A stretch of 64,000 bases of DNA from Brasenia schreberi (lineage: Eukaryota; Streptophyta; Magnoliopsida; Nymphaeales; Cabombaceae), in NCBI GenBank assembly GCA_036023115.1, contig JAYKKT010000080.1:10967501-11031500 (forward strand), given 5' to 3'. Positions 35,231 to 47,274 of this stretch are shown here, piece by piece (the stretch's first letter is position 1; the number at the start of each line of letters is the position of its first letter). Under the pieces are notes generated by a model, which worked only from the letters and a program-made list of their open reading frames with translations, did no database searches and was not told where the DNA came from. The position numbers were made by a program, and so were the translations under genes.

Positions 35231-37951
35231 ATGAATCCTTCATCTGATTTTAGCCTAGAGGGCAATAAATCATGCAGTTTCTCTTTTCTGTTCAAGTCAT
35301 CTGGTAGTGGTGATGAGTTGGGCGGAACCCATAAGATTGAAGACTTCCTCAACCGCCTTGAAGAAGAGCGCCTTAAAATTGACGCCTTCAAACGTGAGCT
35401 CCCTCTTTGCATGCAACTGCTCAATGATGGTAATTCCATTTTCTTTTCATTTTGTTCTCCACTCTTTTTTATAGATTGATCACCATATCGATAACAATAG
35501 CAATACTTCTAAAGTTTCCTACAACAGTTCTCCCTCTCATTATGCACACACGCACACGCGTGTGCGTGTGTATTGATAGAAACTGTGTGATGGATACATG
35601 TAATATACACGTAATGCCTCAATATTGGTGTACAGCTCAAAAAACAATCAAGTAAACATGGTGAATTTGATGTTCCTGCACTTGACATACATAGGTGCGG
35701 TTTTCGAGTGTATCCAGCTTCAATTTTTTTCGCGTAATTAGAGCTTTTAGTTTGATTGAGAAAATTTTCCAGTTTGTGGTTCATTGTACTTCATACGCTT
35801 TATCTTTAAGCAATAATATTCCTTAATTCAGGAGAAAGGGAATACTATCCAGAGCCGTCGCATAGTAGCATTCATTATAAGGCCTCTTTATTAGTTGATA
35901 TGTTCAGTATTGCCTCCTTAAACATGTCCTCCTTTGAGATGGGAATTACAGATCAGATGAACAAGACGACAACGATAAATACGCACACACACACATATAT
36001 ATGTAATACATGCACGCTACTAATTCAGAACTGAAATCTCACTCTCCACTGGGTCTGATTGTGTGATCATATGCAGCCATGGAAGCTTTCAGGCAGCAGT
36101 TAGCATCATGCCAGGTAAATCACAATAATTCAAGGCCTGTTCTCGAGGAATTCATGCCTCTTAAACATTCAGAAGCTTCTGAAAGGAGCATCAACACAGT
36201 GGAAACTAACACTGCTCGTGCTGAGAAGCCTAATTGGATGACCACCGCTCAGATTTGGAGCCAAGCCAATGAAGGAAGCAAGACGCAAGGTGGCGTACCC
36301 ATCGAACCGGAGCACGGTTTGGCCGTTAGTCCAAAGCTAGCCTTGGATGCCAAACAGAGAATTGGTGGTGCTTTCCTTCCTTTCTCCAAAGAAAGGAATA
36401 GTGCAACTCAAGCCTTAAGATCTCTGCCTGATCTAGCACTTGCTTCAGGTGACAAGGGTACCGACGAGGCAAAACGGCCGGAGTTGGTGGAGTTGGCAGT
36501 CTCGGTCTCCAGAATCAAGCCCACTGAGAATTCAAATCAGAGTAATTGTATAAATGGAGGTGTTAGTGGGGGTGGAGGCAACAGTACTGCAGCAAATGAC
36601 AAGGGTGGCAGTGACGCGCAAATGCAAACAGTGGGTCAGACTCATAGAAAGCCCAGGAGATGCTGGTCACCTGATCTACACAGAAGATTCGTGAATGCTT
36701 TGCAGCAATTAGGTGGTTCTCAAGGTAATTTTTGTGAGCGATGCGTGTTAATGTGTATCGGAGAGAGAGAAAGTAAAATTCTTTTATTTTTATATTATAA
36801 TTATTTGCTAGAGTTAGAATCAGTGAATTTGATGTCTTGTTACCTTGTAAATCCAGTTGCGACCCCGAAGCAGATACGTGAGCTGATGAAGGTTGATGGA
36901 TTAACAAACGACGAGGTCAAAAGCCACCTACAGGTCTTTCTCTCCCCACAAAAACACTATGTGTGTGCGTGTGCGGGCGCCCGTTGTGTTCTACGCACGC
37001 ACATATTGACCCTGGCTAAGTTCGCATTAAACTCTTTTACATGCTAGTTTTGAACAATTTTCATGGCGGGGGATTAACTTTAAGCTATTTCGGTACAGGT
37101 TTTAGATTCAGCTGGTAGGATGTGCGCGTCACTCTCATAATAATTTTGTTACTATAAGAGATCAGCAAGGATCACGATATCATTGTTAATCGTGTGCGTG
37201 TCTATCTTATAAAAATTTTGTTACTATAAGAGATCAGCAAAGATCACTATATCATTTGTTAATCTTGAATTGTTAGACTAGTGCATAGTGTTCTCATAAG
37301 TAGACCCACTGATATCGTTTGTTTTTTGTACATAAAATGCAGAAATACCGACTACACACAAGAAGGCCAAGCCCCACCCCACAGGCAGTGGCAGCTCCGG
37401 GGCCTCAGCTAGTCGTTCTGGGCGGCATTTGGGTGCCACCGGAGTATACAACGGCAGCTCACACCGCTGCACCTGGCATATACAGCGCCACTATAGCAGC
37501 GGCAACCACAGCGGCACAACCATCACTGACTTCACCGCCGCTGCCGACAACTCACTTTTGCCACCCCTCCCCTTTACCTCAAGAGTTTTTCCCTCCTCCC
37601 CATCACCAACTCCGGCACGTTTACCGCGAGCAACAAACGACTACTAACAATAACAAAAGCAACCACAGCAATAGCGGCAGCAGCAATGACAACAACAATA
37701 AGACCTCTTCAACTTCTCGCAGCTCAGGGCCGTCTAGCATGGCCGGCGACAGATCGCAGAGCATGGAAGAGGACGGTAAGTCGGAGAGTGGAAGCTGGAA
37801 GGGAGAGAGTGGGGACAATGAGGGTGGCGGCATCAGAGAAGAGATGGGAAGGGCCTTGTCTTTAAGGAGGAAGGCCATGTTGGTGAGAAGTGCTGAAGAG
37901 GAAGATGACGGTGAGGAGAGTACAGGCAGTGATATTACCCTCAAATTCTAG
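35231..37951 (+). CDS. HHO: GARP G2-like transcription factor, HHO/NIGT1 type, four exons
   Basis: Exons 35231-35429, 36077-36724, 36857-36933 and 37343-37951 join in frame to 510 codons plus TAG. All introns are GT/AG. The N terminus carries the conserved helical block of this family ([20 protein letters not shown], then [12 protein letters not shown], residues 35-66). The block continues across the first splice into AMEAFRQQL. The Myb-like GARP DNA-binding domain spans about residues 258-317 ([53 protein letters not shown]) and is itself split by two introns. The C-terminal motif [10 protein letters not shown] is at 334-343, followed by P/T/A-, N/S- and E/G-rich segments. Family members are nuclear repressors in nitrate and phosphate starvation responses; that role is family knowledge, not seen here. 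Exons 2 and 4 read through into introns, giving false extensions. Confidence 0.94.
37125..37270 (+). repeat. ~73-bp tandem duplication in HHO intron 3
   Basis: Two copies share 'AATTTTGTTACTATAAGAGA' and 'TCAGCAA(G/A)GATCAC(G/T)ATATCAT'. The last lies about 75 bp before the exon-4 acceptor. Confidence 0.8.
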
Positions 37952-38075
37952 GATTATCTCGAATTTGGTCGATTGTTGGATAGCATCTTTTGAGGTGTTG
38001 CAGTATCCCATGTGGGATTTTTATGCTCTTTTATCTTTTTCATGGTTTTTTGGGTGGGAGGGACAGTGAGAGTTA

Positions 38076-38224
38076 TACGGGCAAGTATCGTACGTTGGTA
38101 TTGTAAGCAAGTACGGAGAGCTTGTTTTGTAAAGTATCTCTCTCTCTCTATATATATATATACGGGCAAGTATCGTACGTTGGTATTGTAAGCAAGTACG
38201 GAGAGCTTGTTTTGTAAAGTATCA
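38076..38224. repeat. 85-bp-period tandem duplication downstream of HHO
   Basis: The unit starting TACGGGCAAGTATCG is present at 38076 and at 38161. The ~63-bp core is identical by eye; a CT/TA microsatellite separates the copies. Confidence 0.93.
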
Positions 38225-38239
38225 CCTTCAACTCCCTCC

Positions 38240-38285
38240 CTCTCTCTCTCTATATATATGTATATATATGTATATGTATATATGT

Positions 38286-38338
<53 letters not shown>

Positions 38339-38386
38339 TATATGTATATGTATATATATATATATGTATATGTATATATATATATG
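38240..38386. repeat. CT then TA/TG microsatellite
   Basis: A short CT tract is followed by ~135 bp of TA with periodic TGTA. Confidence 0.93.
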
Positions 38387-39580
38387 TTTAAACATCTTGT
38401 ATCAAACATATTATGAAGCATATATTAATTCATTAAAAGCCCAATAGAGAATGAAGAGCGTGAGATATTAAGAGGAACTCTCCATCTGTGGGTAATCACA
38501 AAGTTAGAGCTTACAAAAACTCGTAACTTTGAAAGTTAAATATGACCTCGGTTTCTTGGCTCATACTCTAAATTGAGTCATGAGGTAAAGTTTAAAGACA
38601 CAAATTAACTCAAACTTGTCAATCAAACCCAAGTTCTTAATGCAAACTCACAAGGCCAAATTACTATCAATCATTTACATACTACGAATGAATCATTTCT
38701 AGCGTGAAATCCATAATCTTATATAGACCTGTTGCATGGAACTGAGGGAGATGATTGTAAACACCCCGAAATCTCACGAATTTCTCAAATAACCTGGTTT
38801 TGTAAAAGCAGCCCCAAAGGGCTATTTTGAGTCTGGAAACCCAGGAGCCTTCCAAGCAAAACCCTGTATATATGCTTTAAACTATATACGTTTTAAATAT
38901 GTATAATATAGTTTTAAAACCTTTTAAAAGATGTTTTGAAACCCCACAAAGCGACTTGGCCTGATGAAAGCAGGACCTGAAGAGCAAAAGAGGGTCTGGA
39001 ACCGGAGCACATGTCGAGACCGGCACATCAACTCTTGTGTTAGATTCATCCCCAGAATCTCGAACATCCAAGCCCCTCTTATCAAACAAATCATTTGAAA
39101 TCATCTCCGAAAGGTGAAAACAGAAGCGGACGACCATGTTGGCGAAGACCTAACGTAAGACGGAGTACTGATGCTGTCAGGCCCCACACAAACCGTTCGT
39201 TTCGAACATACCCTAAAGGAGTCAGAATTCAGCTTTGGATTGGATCTAAACCATATATATCCAGATCCCAATCCAAACATATATGTGGATTTGGATTTGG
39301 ATCCAAAGATCCAATCCAATACCCACATCTAGGGCCCACATCACCTTCTCATAAATGGAGGTGGGGTCCACTTGAAATTCACGTGGAATCTTGGGCATGA
39401 GAGAGAATGGAGAGGATTAAATATGAGTGTAATGTGTTAAGCTTGACTTGTGTGTCAAGTTTTGGGTTAATCATGTGGGTTAGCCTAATGAGTATCGGTT
39501 TAAACTTGTATGAACCTACAGCTAACCTAGGGCTACACCAACATGATGCAATTAAGTCCATGGGCCATGCAAAGGGATGC

Positions 39581-39960
39581 TCCTAACCTAATCCCAAGCT
39601 AAACCCCCTAATCCTAGCCATTTGCCCTAAACCTAACCTAATCCTAGCCTAATCACCTAACCTACTTCCCTAATCCCAACCTAATCACCTAACCCACTTC
39701 CCTAATCCTCCCCTAAACCTAGCCTAATTCCCTTAACCTCACCCTAATCCTAGCTTAAACACCTAACCCACCTCACTAAACCTCACCATAAACCCAACCC
39801 ACCTAGCTAAGCCCTAAACCACTAAACCACCCCATCTAAAACCCTAGCACACCATATCCCTAAAACCACCTAAGCTAAATATCTGCCCCCCCTAAATATT
39901 TGGCTCACCTTATCCCCAAACCACCACCACCTAACCACTAAACCAACCCCCCAAAACCAG
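39581..39960 (+). repeat. Telomere-like C-rich block in the 5' LTR
   Basis: A ~380-bp degenerate array of CCTAAACC, CCTAATCC and CCTAACCC words resembles the plant telomere unit CCCTAAA but is irregular. The same block is at 50733-51120 in the 3' LTR. Confidence 0.8.
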
Positions 39961-40918
39961 TCCCAACCGACCCCAACAAAAACTATAAACCCCCCCTACT
40001 GGGCGGGTTTTTCAAGCTCCTTTGGGTCAGCCGAGCCCCCTCTCCTCTATCATCTCTTTCCTTCTTCTCTCACCTGCTCCACCTTGGAACTCCGGCTAGC
40101 TCCACTCCATGCCACCATCACCTCCCGTTCAGTTCTACTCCACGCCACCCGACTGCACCAACCTGCCACCGTTCGGCTGCCTCCCTTGGACACCCGCCAC
40201 CTTCACCTTCCTCTCTGGTTAGTACCCCATCCTAACACCACCCTCTCTTCACTCCCCATCCACTCTCAGCCACCACACGCCACCCTTCCTTAGCCTAGTC
40301 TCCACTTCATCCAGCCGGCCACCACCTAACTACCTGCCACCATTCGGCCAGCTACAACCGACTGCACCACCCGCCACCCTACATCTCCCTTAGATAGCCC
40401 CTAACTTACACACCCTTAACCCTACCTCTTCCCTTAAACCAGCCCCTAGCCAACACCCTAGCTAGCTCCCCTTTATCTTCCCTAAGCACCCCTAACTACC
40501 CCAGCCAAGGCAGTAACACCCCCTCCGTTCGGCTAGCGCCAAGGCGCGACATCCGCATCCTTGTCGTTCAGCTAGCACCTCCCTTTGCCGTGCCCTTCCG
40601 AGGAGCTCCCTCTTGCAGCCCAAAGCGATATACCAGCCCAAGCGCAAGCAAGTCACCTCCGGACCAGCTATACGTAAGTGCCTAACTCGGTCCTTGTTTA
40701 TAGACTTGCTTAAGCTTAATTAAATTTGATACGGGGTTGTAATAACGGAGCATTGTCTCCCTCCACTTGTAATAAAGTGGTTTGGCATACCCACACACAC
40801 GTGCACTTGAGCCTATCTCGCTCTTAGCTGCACACGATTTTGACACACACATGAGCCTAATCAGCTCTTAAGATATAGACTTATTTATATAATTTAAGTT
40901 GCGTGGGGTTTTGCTTAA

Positions 40919-41290
40919 GTTGTGTGCGTTGTCTTTCAATTCTCACACTCACACACATTGAGCTTTCGCTCTTATTTTCAAGACCCAAGTAAGGGCCGTG
41001 TTATAATTTCCCTTGGGTGTTTTACTTCATGTCGTGTGCGTAGTATTTCAATTATACACTCACACACATTGAGCTTTCACTCTTACTCCCAAGACCTTAG
41101 TCAAGGCCTATTGCAATTTATATTTGGGTTTAATTTCATGTCGTGTGCGTAGTACTTCAATTCTACACTCACACACATTGAGCTTTCGCTCTTACTCCCA
41201 AGACCTTAGTTAAGGCCATATTGCAATTTATATTTGGGTTTCATTTAAGTCATGTGAGTTGTCTTTCAATATACACACAACACCCACACA
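40919..41290 (+). repeat. 109-112-bp tandem array in the 5' LTR
   Basis: Units start at 40919, 41031, 41140 and (partial) 41249, each with 'GTCGTGTGCGTAGT.TTTCAA', 'CACTCACACACATTGAGCTT' and 'CGCTCTTACTCCCAAGACCT'. The truncated 3' LTR stops before this array. Confidence 0.88.
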
Positions 41291-42020
41291 ACACGTTGGC
41301 GACCTTCGGGCCCATATATATTATAAGTATTTCCCTTTCGGCTATGTCTTTAAGATTTGGGTTTTAAGGTTCAGCAGTATGCGTAGTCTTTACATATATA
41401 CACGACACACACTTGCACAATTGAGCCTTTCCGCTCTTAAGATATAGCCATATTTCAATTTTGCAATTTCTCTTTTTACATTCAAGTCATTTCCCTTCCG
41501 CATTGTCTTTCAATTCGAGTTTTCCCTTTGGAGTTGCGTGAGTTTGCATTGCATATACGTCATACCACGAGTTAGGACGCATATTACATCAAAGCAAACC
41601 CCATACTCCCGCTCAAAGTCGCCCCACTTAGGTAACGTGTTCATAACACACACCTAGTTGGCCCGAAAAGGGATAAAAAGAAAGACATAGGCACGTGCAA
41701 ATCCACGTGAAATAAAACTTGAAAATCATACAAAAACAGCCCGAATCGAACACCTCAAACATTTTCGTAGGTACTCATATTTAAAACTCGATTTTCTAAG
41801 CGTACAAACTGACCCTTGCGCATCGGTGCAAGAAGGTCTGCGACGAAAAGAGCTTGCTTGCTCACAGTCGCCACGTTAGGAGTCAGATTTCAAAATATCT
41901 CTTCGCTAGCTTAAACAAGCTAGCTGGCACTCTCTTTTGCTTAAATAGGACTTAGACACACGAAAAGATTCGCTTCAGGCCTAAGAACCAGAAGCGGGAA
42001 CTTTCTGCGTCCACAGGATT

Positions 42021-42036
42021 TGGCACGCCCAGTGAG
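42021..42036 (+). other. Putative primer-binding site of the Gypsy element
   Basis: TGGCACGCCCAGTGAG lies five bases after the inferred LTR end and ~120 bp before gag. The donor tRNA is not certain. Confidence 0.5.
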
Positions 42037-42154
42037 ACGGGAGTCTTTTGAAAATCGAGTCATGTTAGTAAACCTTGCGAAAATATTTTCCAAAGGTGTT
42101 ATCTTTTAAACTCTTTTTTGTACTTTAGGTATAGGATTTTGAAAGCTTGAAAGC

Positions 42155-43585
42155 ATGTCGAAATCAAACCCAAGTGAAGTGTCGAGCCAAGGCTCATGCG
42201 CATCAAGTTCTCATTCTAGGAGGGTTTTGAAAAATAAAATCAAACTAGAAGAGATAGAAGATTTGAGAAGGGAATTCGAGGCCAAAATCGATGCTCTCAG
42301 CCAAGAGGCTGAGGCAGGCGATTCATGTTCATTGAATGGTGAACAAAGGGCCAAGAAAAAAACTGAAAAACCTCGCAAACATAAAGAAGCCTTCGTAATA
42401 GAAGGCAACCAACACCACGAGTCCTTCACACAAAAGGACCGTAAAGCCCTACAACAGCTGTTGAAAGGGCAAAATAAAGAGAAAAGAAGTTATGCCCTGT
42501 CTGATTTTCTACTCATGGATTATGAAACAGACAGTGACGATGAAATATCGAACTTCCATCAGTATGTCGGCATGGGAGACCCTAGGTCTCACCTACAACT
42601 TTTCTCACGTCGAGCCCATAAGAAGAAAAAGGACTCGATGAAATGGGTGTATTGGTTCCCTCTATCCCTTAAAGGCACAGTTGCCAAATGGTTGGCTTCC
42701 TACGATCTAAGCAAGTTCGCTACTTTTGAAGAGTTAGCGAACTGCTTTATGCAAAGGTTTGCACATAACGTAGAAGTCATGCCGACTTTAAACACTTTAA
42801 GGGATACAAACGTGCATGCCTTCATTATTCGATAGAGGTCCCTTTTAGGGCAAGTGTGAGAGTCAATATCCGAAGGATGCGCTGTCATGCTCATCCTGGA
42901 TAATTTTAAAAATGAGCTAAAGTCCCTTCTCTCGTTTCACGAAATCTCAACTTTCTATAAGTTGATCAAAAAAGCATTCCTTTTCGAAACCAATTTGAAG
43001 AAAGGGATATACGATCATTTATGGAAAGGAAGTGCCATTTCCAAAACTCGCTTGGAGAAGCCCATCAACTATGGACCCTCCACCACGGACAAAGGGGCAA
43101 AGCCCCATAAAATTGCTAATGTTCGAGTGGATCCAAGCCCGGCGACAACTTCAAAAAAATTTGAAAAATTAGAAAACAAAAGGGAGAGAAATTTCCAAAA
43201 ACCTGTTGAAAAACGGGAGTACACTCCGCTAAGGCAACCTATGTCGGAGGTCCTAGACCTCCTACTTGCCCAAGGCATGATTGTACTTCCCGAAATCCCC
43301 GAGGGAGTCACTTTCAAAGGAGGATATTTAAACCGCTTTTGTAAGTATCATCGGCTCAAAGGCCATGATACAAAGTATTGTTTCTCCCTTTTAAATAAAA
43401 TCGAGAACTTGATAGCGGAGGGTCGGCTCCAGGTCACTACGGAACCTAAGTCAACTCAAGCTATCTTTAAGGAACCATTTCCCATGCATGCAAGTAGCAG
43501 TGGAAAAGGAAAGGAGGCATGTACCCTCACCTTTTCGAAAGATCTAGCGCACTCAAGTAATCATCCGGGGACCACCAAGAGCTGA
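42155..43585 (+). pseudogene. Gypsy gag remnant
   Basis: One reading frame with internal stops near 42833-42860. The gag core shows MKWVYWFPLSLKGTVAKWLA and FEELANCFMQRFAHN. The rest includes LNRFCKYHRLKGHDTKYCFS, a CHHC-like segment typical of Tat gag. The N terminus is lysine/glutamate rich. Confidence 0.88.
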
Positions 43586-43664
43586 ATCCCCGGCTAAACC
43601 AGTTTTAAAAATCCAAGGTGCTCCAAAACTCTCAATTAGAGCCAGTTTAAGTGCGAACCCTAGG

Positions 43665-44333
43665 TTGGTCATGGGGGAAGTGACAAGATTCGGAAGGATC
43701 TATCAACCCCCGCACCTACAAAATGCTAAAAAGGTGGTCAGTGTGCCTGACCCCTCAAAAGCATGTATTCATAGAGTTCTGTCGAAAGCAGACTATGGGA
43801 AAATTGTTTTAAACACTTATGATTTCGAAAATCATCTTTCAAAGATTCCTATCCACATGTCCATCCTAGAGCTTATACAAACTTCGCCTAGGCATAGATT
43901 CGTGCTAGAGAAAATTTTAGAAAGAGCTAAGGTTAGTTCGAACATAAGTCCTGAATCCCTGTCTGACCAAGTGGCGTCAATAGGAGCAAAATCGCCCATC
44001 ACTTTTTTGGAAGATGATGTAGATATACCCTACGAGTCTCACAACCAGGCCCTGCATATCGAGGTGGTTCTGAATAACCACTCTCTGGATAGGTGCCTTT
44101 TCGATGGGGGAGGAGGGCTCAACATCCTTCCACTTCATGTGGCGTATCAAATCGGAGTCACCTTGACTTCTGTAAACCCAAGCCCCAACGTTATCACTGG
44201 ATACGATGGGAATGCGTCTAGACCCTTAGGATCGATCGAACTCCATATGGAAACGGGAGGGATGACACACACGGGGCTATTCCATGTCTTGGACATCCAC
44301 CCCCATTATAACATGTTGTTGGAAAGGCCCTAG
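43665..44333 (+). pseudogene. Gypsy aspartic protease remnant
   Basis: In a different frame from gag. The catalytic region reads LFDGGGGLNILPLHVAYQIG: the usual D-S/T-G triad is D-G-G here, so activity is probably lost. HVLDIHPHYNMLLERP marks the downstream end of the domain. Confidence 0.85.
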
Positions 44334-45168
44334 ATACACAGCTTGTGCGCTGTGCCATCCACCTTCCACAGGTGTGTAAAGATCCCTTTTAGGGACCAAG
44401 TCGTGGTGATCCTAGGTGAGAATCATCCTCAGCTTTAGGGGATCATAAACTCCCCTTGTTTATCGAGTTCTAAGGCCCATGAGGCTAACCTGGGGCAGAC
44501 CATGGTGGAGCCGCCAAGGCTCATGTTAGAAAGTCCTAGGAAGGTCGTATACGTTAGGGGACTGCCCAAAGCTAGCCCCCTCCCAATCCTAACCCTTCTA
44601 GGAAAACCCAAACATCCCTTATTTTCAAAACCCCTGGACAAAAAGCCATACGTGCATGATATGGACGACAACAAGTTCCAGGACTACGATTTATATTCTA
44701 ACTTTTCAAAAAATAAAAAATCATGGAACATGCTGTTGAATATGGGCTACACGCCCTATAAAAGTCTAGGGGGCACAAAACCAGGGTCTTCTAGAGCCAA
44801 TACTTCCTAAGGCCAACCCAAGCCAATATGGGATCGACTATACTCCCAAAATACCACTAGAGTCACCCCCTGTGACCACCTAGGTCAAGGATGCCCTGGA
44901 GTCTACCCTAGAAGAGACTTACGATTTAGACCTCTTATTCCGAGTCTAACCCGTAGTGTTTTCCCTTTGTAGGTATGATGAAAGATCCCTTTTATAAAAA
45001 TACAAAAACATTTGAAAAACTCAAAATCAAAAAAATAGAAAATTTGCAAAAACCAAAAACATTGGAAAATAAAAAACTCGAAAATAGAGTAGTTTGTATA
45101 GTTCCTAAAGTTCTTGTTTTGCAAAAACATAAAAAAAAATAAAAAATCTATAAAATACCAAAAAGATT
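44334..45168 (+). pseudogene. Protease-RT linker of the Gypsy element
   Basis: Broken coding sequence. An open stretch 44502-44810 includes MLLNMGYTPYKSLG, a G-patch-like motif seen in this linker of plant Gypsy elements. The rest is A-rich with stops. Confidence 0.6.
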
Positions 45169-46689
45169 TTGTACATAGCTGCTCCTGGTAGGACTTTGAA
45201 AAAAGAAAAAGATTTCGAAAGGAACATTGTCTGCATAGCTAGACCAAAAATTTCGAAATCGATTGAAATTTTAAGTATAAAACCAGGTCTTTTGAAAACT
45301 CACGCATCAAATTCCCTCAGGTCTATAACTCACGAGAATGATCGAAGCCCAGAAGTGGATCCCCTTGAGGAAGATCCCACTTCTGAGCTCCCCGAATTTC
45401 ATAAAATTCTCGATTTTGAAAGACCTTTCAATTCAGTAGGAGGAGATTTCATAGAGGTGAACCTAGGGAGTGATTTCAATCCCAAACTCATAAAGATAGG
45501 TGCATGTTTGCATGAGCATGAAAGATCAACATTCATTGCATTTCTACGAACCTATTTAGATGTGTTTGCATGGACGTATGAAGACATGTCGAGCATAGAC
45601 CCTAGCATTATCAAACATCGTCTTCCCTTAGATGCGGATGTAAAACCCATAAAGCAGAAGCTTAGGAAAATACATCCGAATGTACACGCACAAGTTAAAG
45701 AGGGTTTCGAAGATCTATTAAAATCCGGATTTATAAAACCCATTGCGTATTCTAATTGGTTATCAAACATCGTTGTGGTTCGAAAAACCAATGAGAAAAT
45801 TCGAATATGCATCGATTTCAGAAACCTAAATAAAGCCACTCCAAAGGATAACTATCCTTTACCCAACATAGATTTGATAGTCGATAGTACTACAAATCAT
45901 GAGATGTTTTCGTTTATGGATATCTATTCAGGCTATAATCAAATTAAATTAAGTCCACGAGATCAGGGTAAGACCGTATTTACAACCCCGTGGGGAACGT
46001 ACTGCTATACAGTCATGCCCTTTGGATTGAAAAATACCGACGCAACATACTAGAGAGCTATGACCACGATCTTCCATGATCAGATTCATGAGCTCGTAGA
46101 AGTGTATGTAGATGATCTCTTGGCAAAATCCAAAACCCGATGCACTCACATCGAATGTTTGCAAAAGATTTTCGAAAGGCTTAGACTTTACAAAGTAAAG
46201 CTAAACCCTCAAAAATGTATATTCGGGGTAGAGTCCGGAAAGCTTCTAGGCTTTATGGTGAGCCAAAAGGGTATAGAAGTCGACCCCTCTAACATAAACA
46301 TGGCTTCACCCTCCAATCTCATACAAATTCGTAGCCTCCAAGGTCGATTACAGTCTGTTCGCCGATTTATATCAAATTTGGCGACCTGATGCGAACCCTT
46401 CAACAAATTGTTGAGGAAGGGCACGAAATTTTCATGGGATGACGATTGCCAAAAGTCCTTCGAGAGACTAAAGGCATACTTGGTTAATCCTCCCGTTTTG
46501 AATCCTCCGAAGCAAGGAAAACCTCTTTTGCTTTACATTTCTGTGCATGCGAATGCTTTGAGAGCCCTATTGGCTCAATACGAGGATGACACCCATAAGG
46601 AGTATGCCATCTACTATATTTCGAAAACTCTCTTGGCTTATGAAAGAAATTATCAAGCCATGGAGAAGACGTGGTTGGCCCTAGTCTAG
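45169..46689 (+). pseudogene. Gypsy reverse transcriptase and first RNase H remnant
   Basis: In one frame: EGFEDLLKSGFIKPI, RICIDFRNLNKATPKDNYPL, MDIYSGYNQIKLSPRDQGKT, CYTVMPFGLKN, then stop at 46053. It continues with VEVYVDDLLAKSK (YVDD intact), a stop at 46389, and the RNase H part (KFSWDDDCQKSFERLKAY, KEYAIYYISKTLLAYERNY). The frame is preserved across the stops, so it died by point mutation rather than rearrangement. Confidence 0.92.
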
Positions 46690-47238
46690 GCCTGCTAGAA
46701 ATTTCGACACTATTTCCTAGATCATGAGATCTGGATAGTGTCCAAGCTTGACCCAATCAAGCACTTGTTCGAAAAACCCATTCTCACTGGTAGATTGGGC
46801 AAATGGCAACTCCTTCTAATGGAGTATGACCTGAAATACCATCACCAGATCTCCATTAAGGGGCAAGCCCTGGCTGACTGCGTGGCTGAGTTCCCCCTAG
46901 AGGACGCATATCCCACACTTGATGAAATGCTTGATGAAGACATATTGTAAAACCACTTTCAAAACCACATTTTAGCAAACTCTTTCAAAAACCAAGTGTG
47001 GAAGATGCACTTCAATGGGGCACGAAACCAACGAGGGACTGGTGCTGGGGTCATCCTCATCTCCCCTAAAAAGGGCGAGATTCCCATAGCAATCTGCCTA
47101 GATTTCGAATGTTCCAACAACATAGCTGAGTATGAAGCACTCATACAAGGCTTAAGGGTTTCGAAAACTCTAGGGGCATCATGCATTGAGGTCTTTGGAG
47201 ATTCGCTCTTTGTTATAAACCAGGTTTTGAAAATTTGA
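46690..47238 (+). pseudogene. Second (archaeal-type) RNase H remnant
   Basis: Same frame as RT. After YDLKYHHQISIKGQALADCV, WKMHFNGARNQRGTGAGVIL and NNIAEYEALIQGLRVSKTLG mark the additional RNase H of Tat elements. Stops at about 46948 and 47236 flank it. Confidence 0.85.
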
Positions 47239-47274
47239 CAAGTACGTAACGAAAAACTACTTCCATATCACGAG

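Larger units (their letters stand above)
37952..38755. other. HHO 3' flank
   Basis: The 3' untranslated region and flank of the HHO gene, up to the Gypsy LTR. It includes an 85-bp duplication and a TA/TG microsatellite. No gene. Confidence 0.5.
38756..42015 (+). repeat. 5' LTR of the Gypsy element
   Basis: The first 2059 bp match the 3' LTR closely. The right limit is inferred from a terminal CA just before a primer-site-like TTTGGCACGCCC. It contains a C-rich telomere-like block and a 109-bp tandem array. Confidence 0.78.

Noticed and set aside
37621..37944. Minus-strand leucine/serine-rich ORF
   Set aside because: It is the shadow of the low-complexity 3' part of HHO exon 4.
40084..40293. 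Proline/histidine-rich ORF in the Gypsy LTR (repeated at 51238)
   Set aside because: It sits in C-rich LTR sequence, is duplicated only because both LTRs carry it, and shows no domain.
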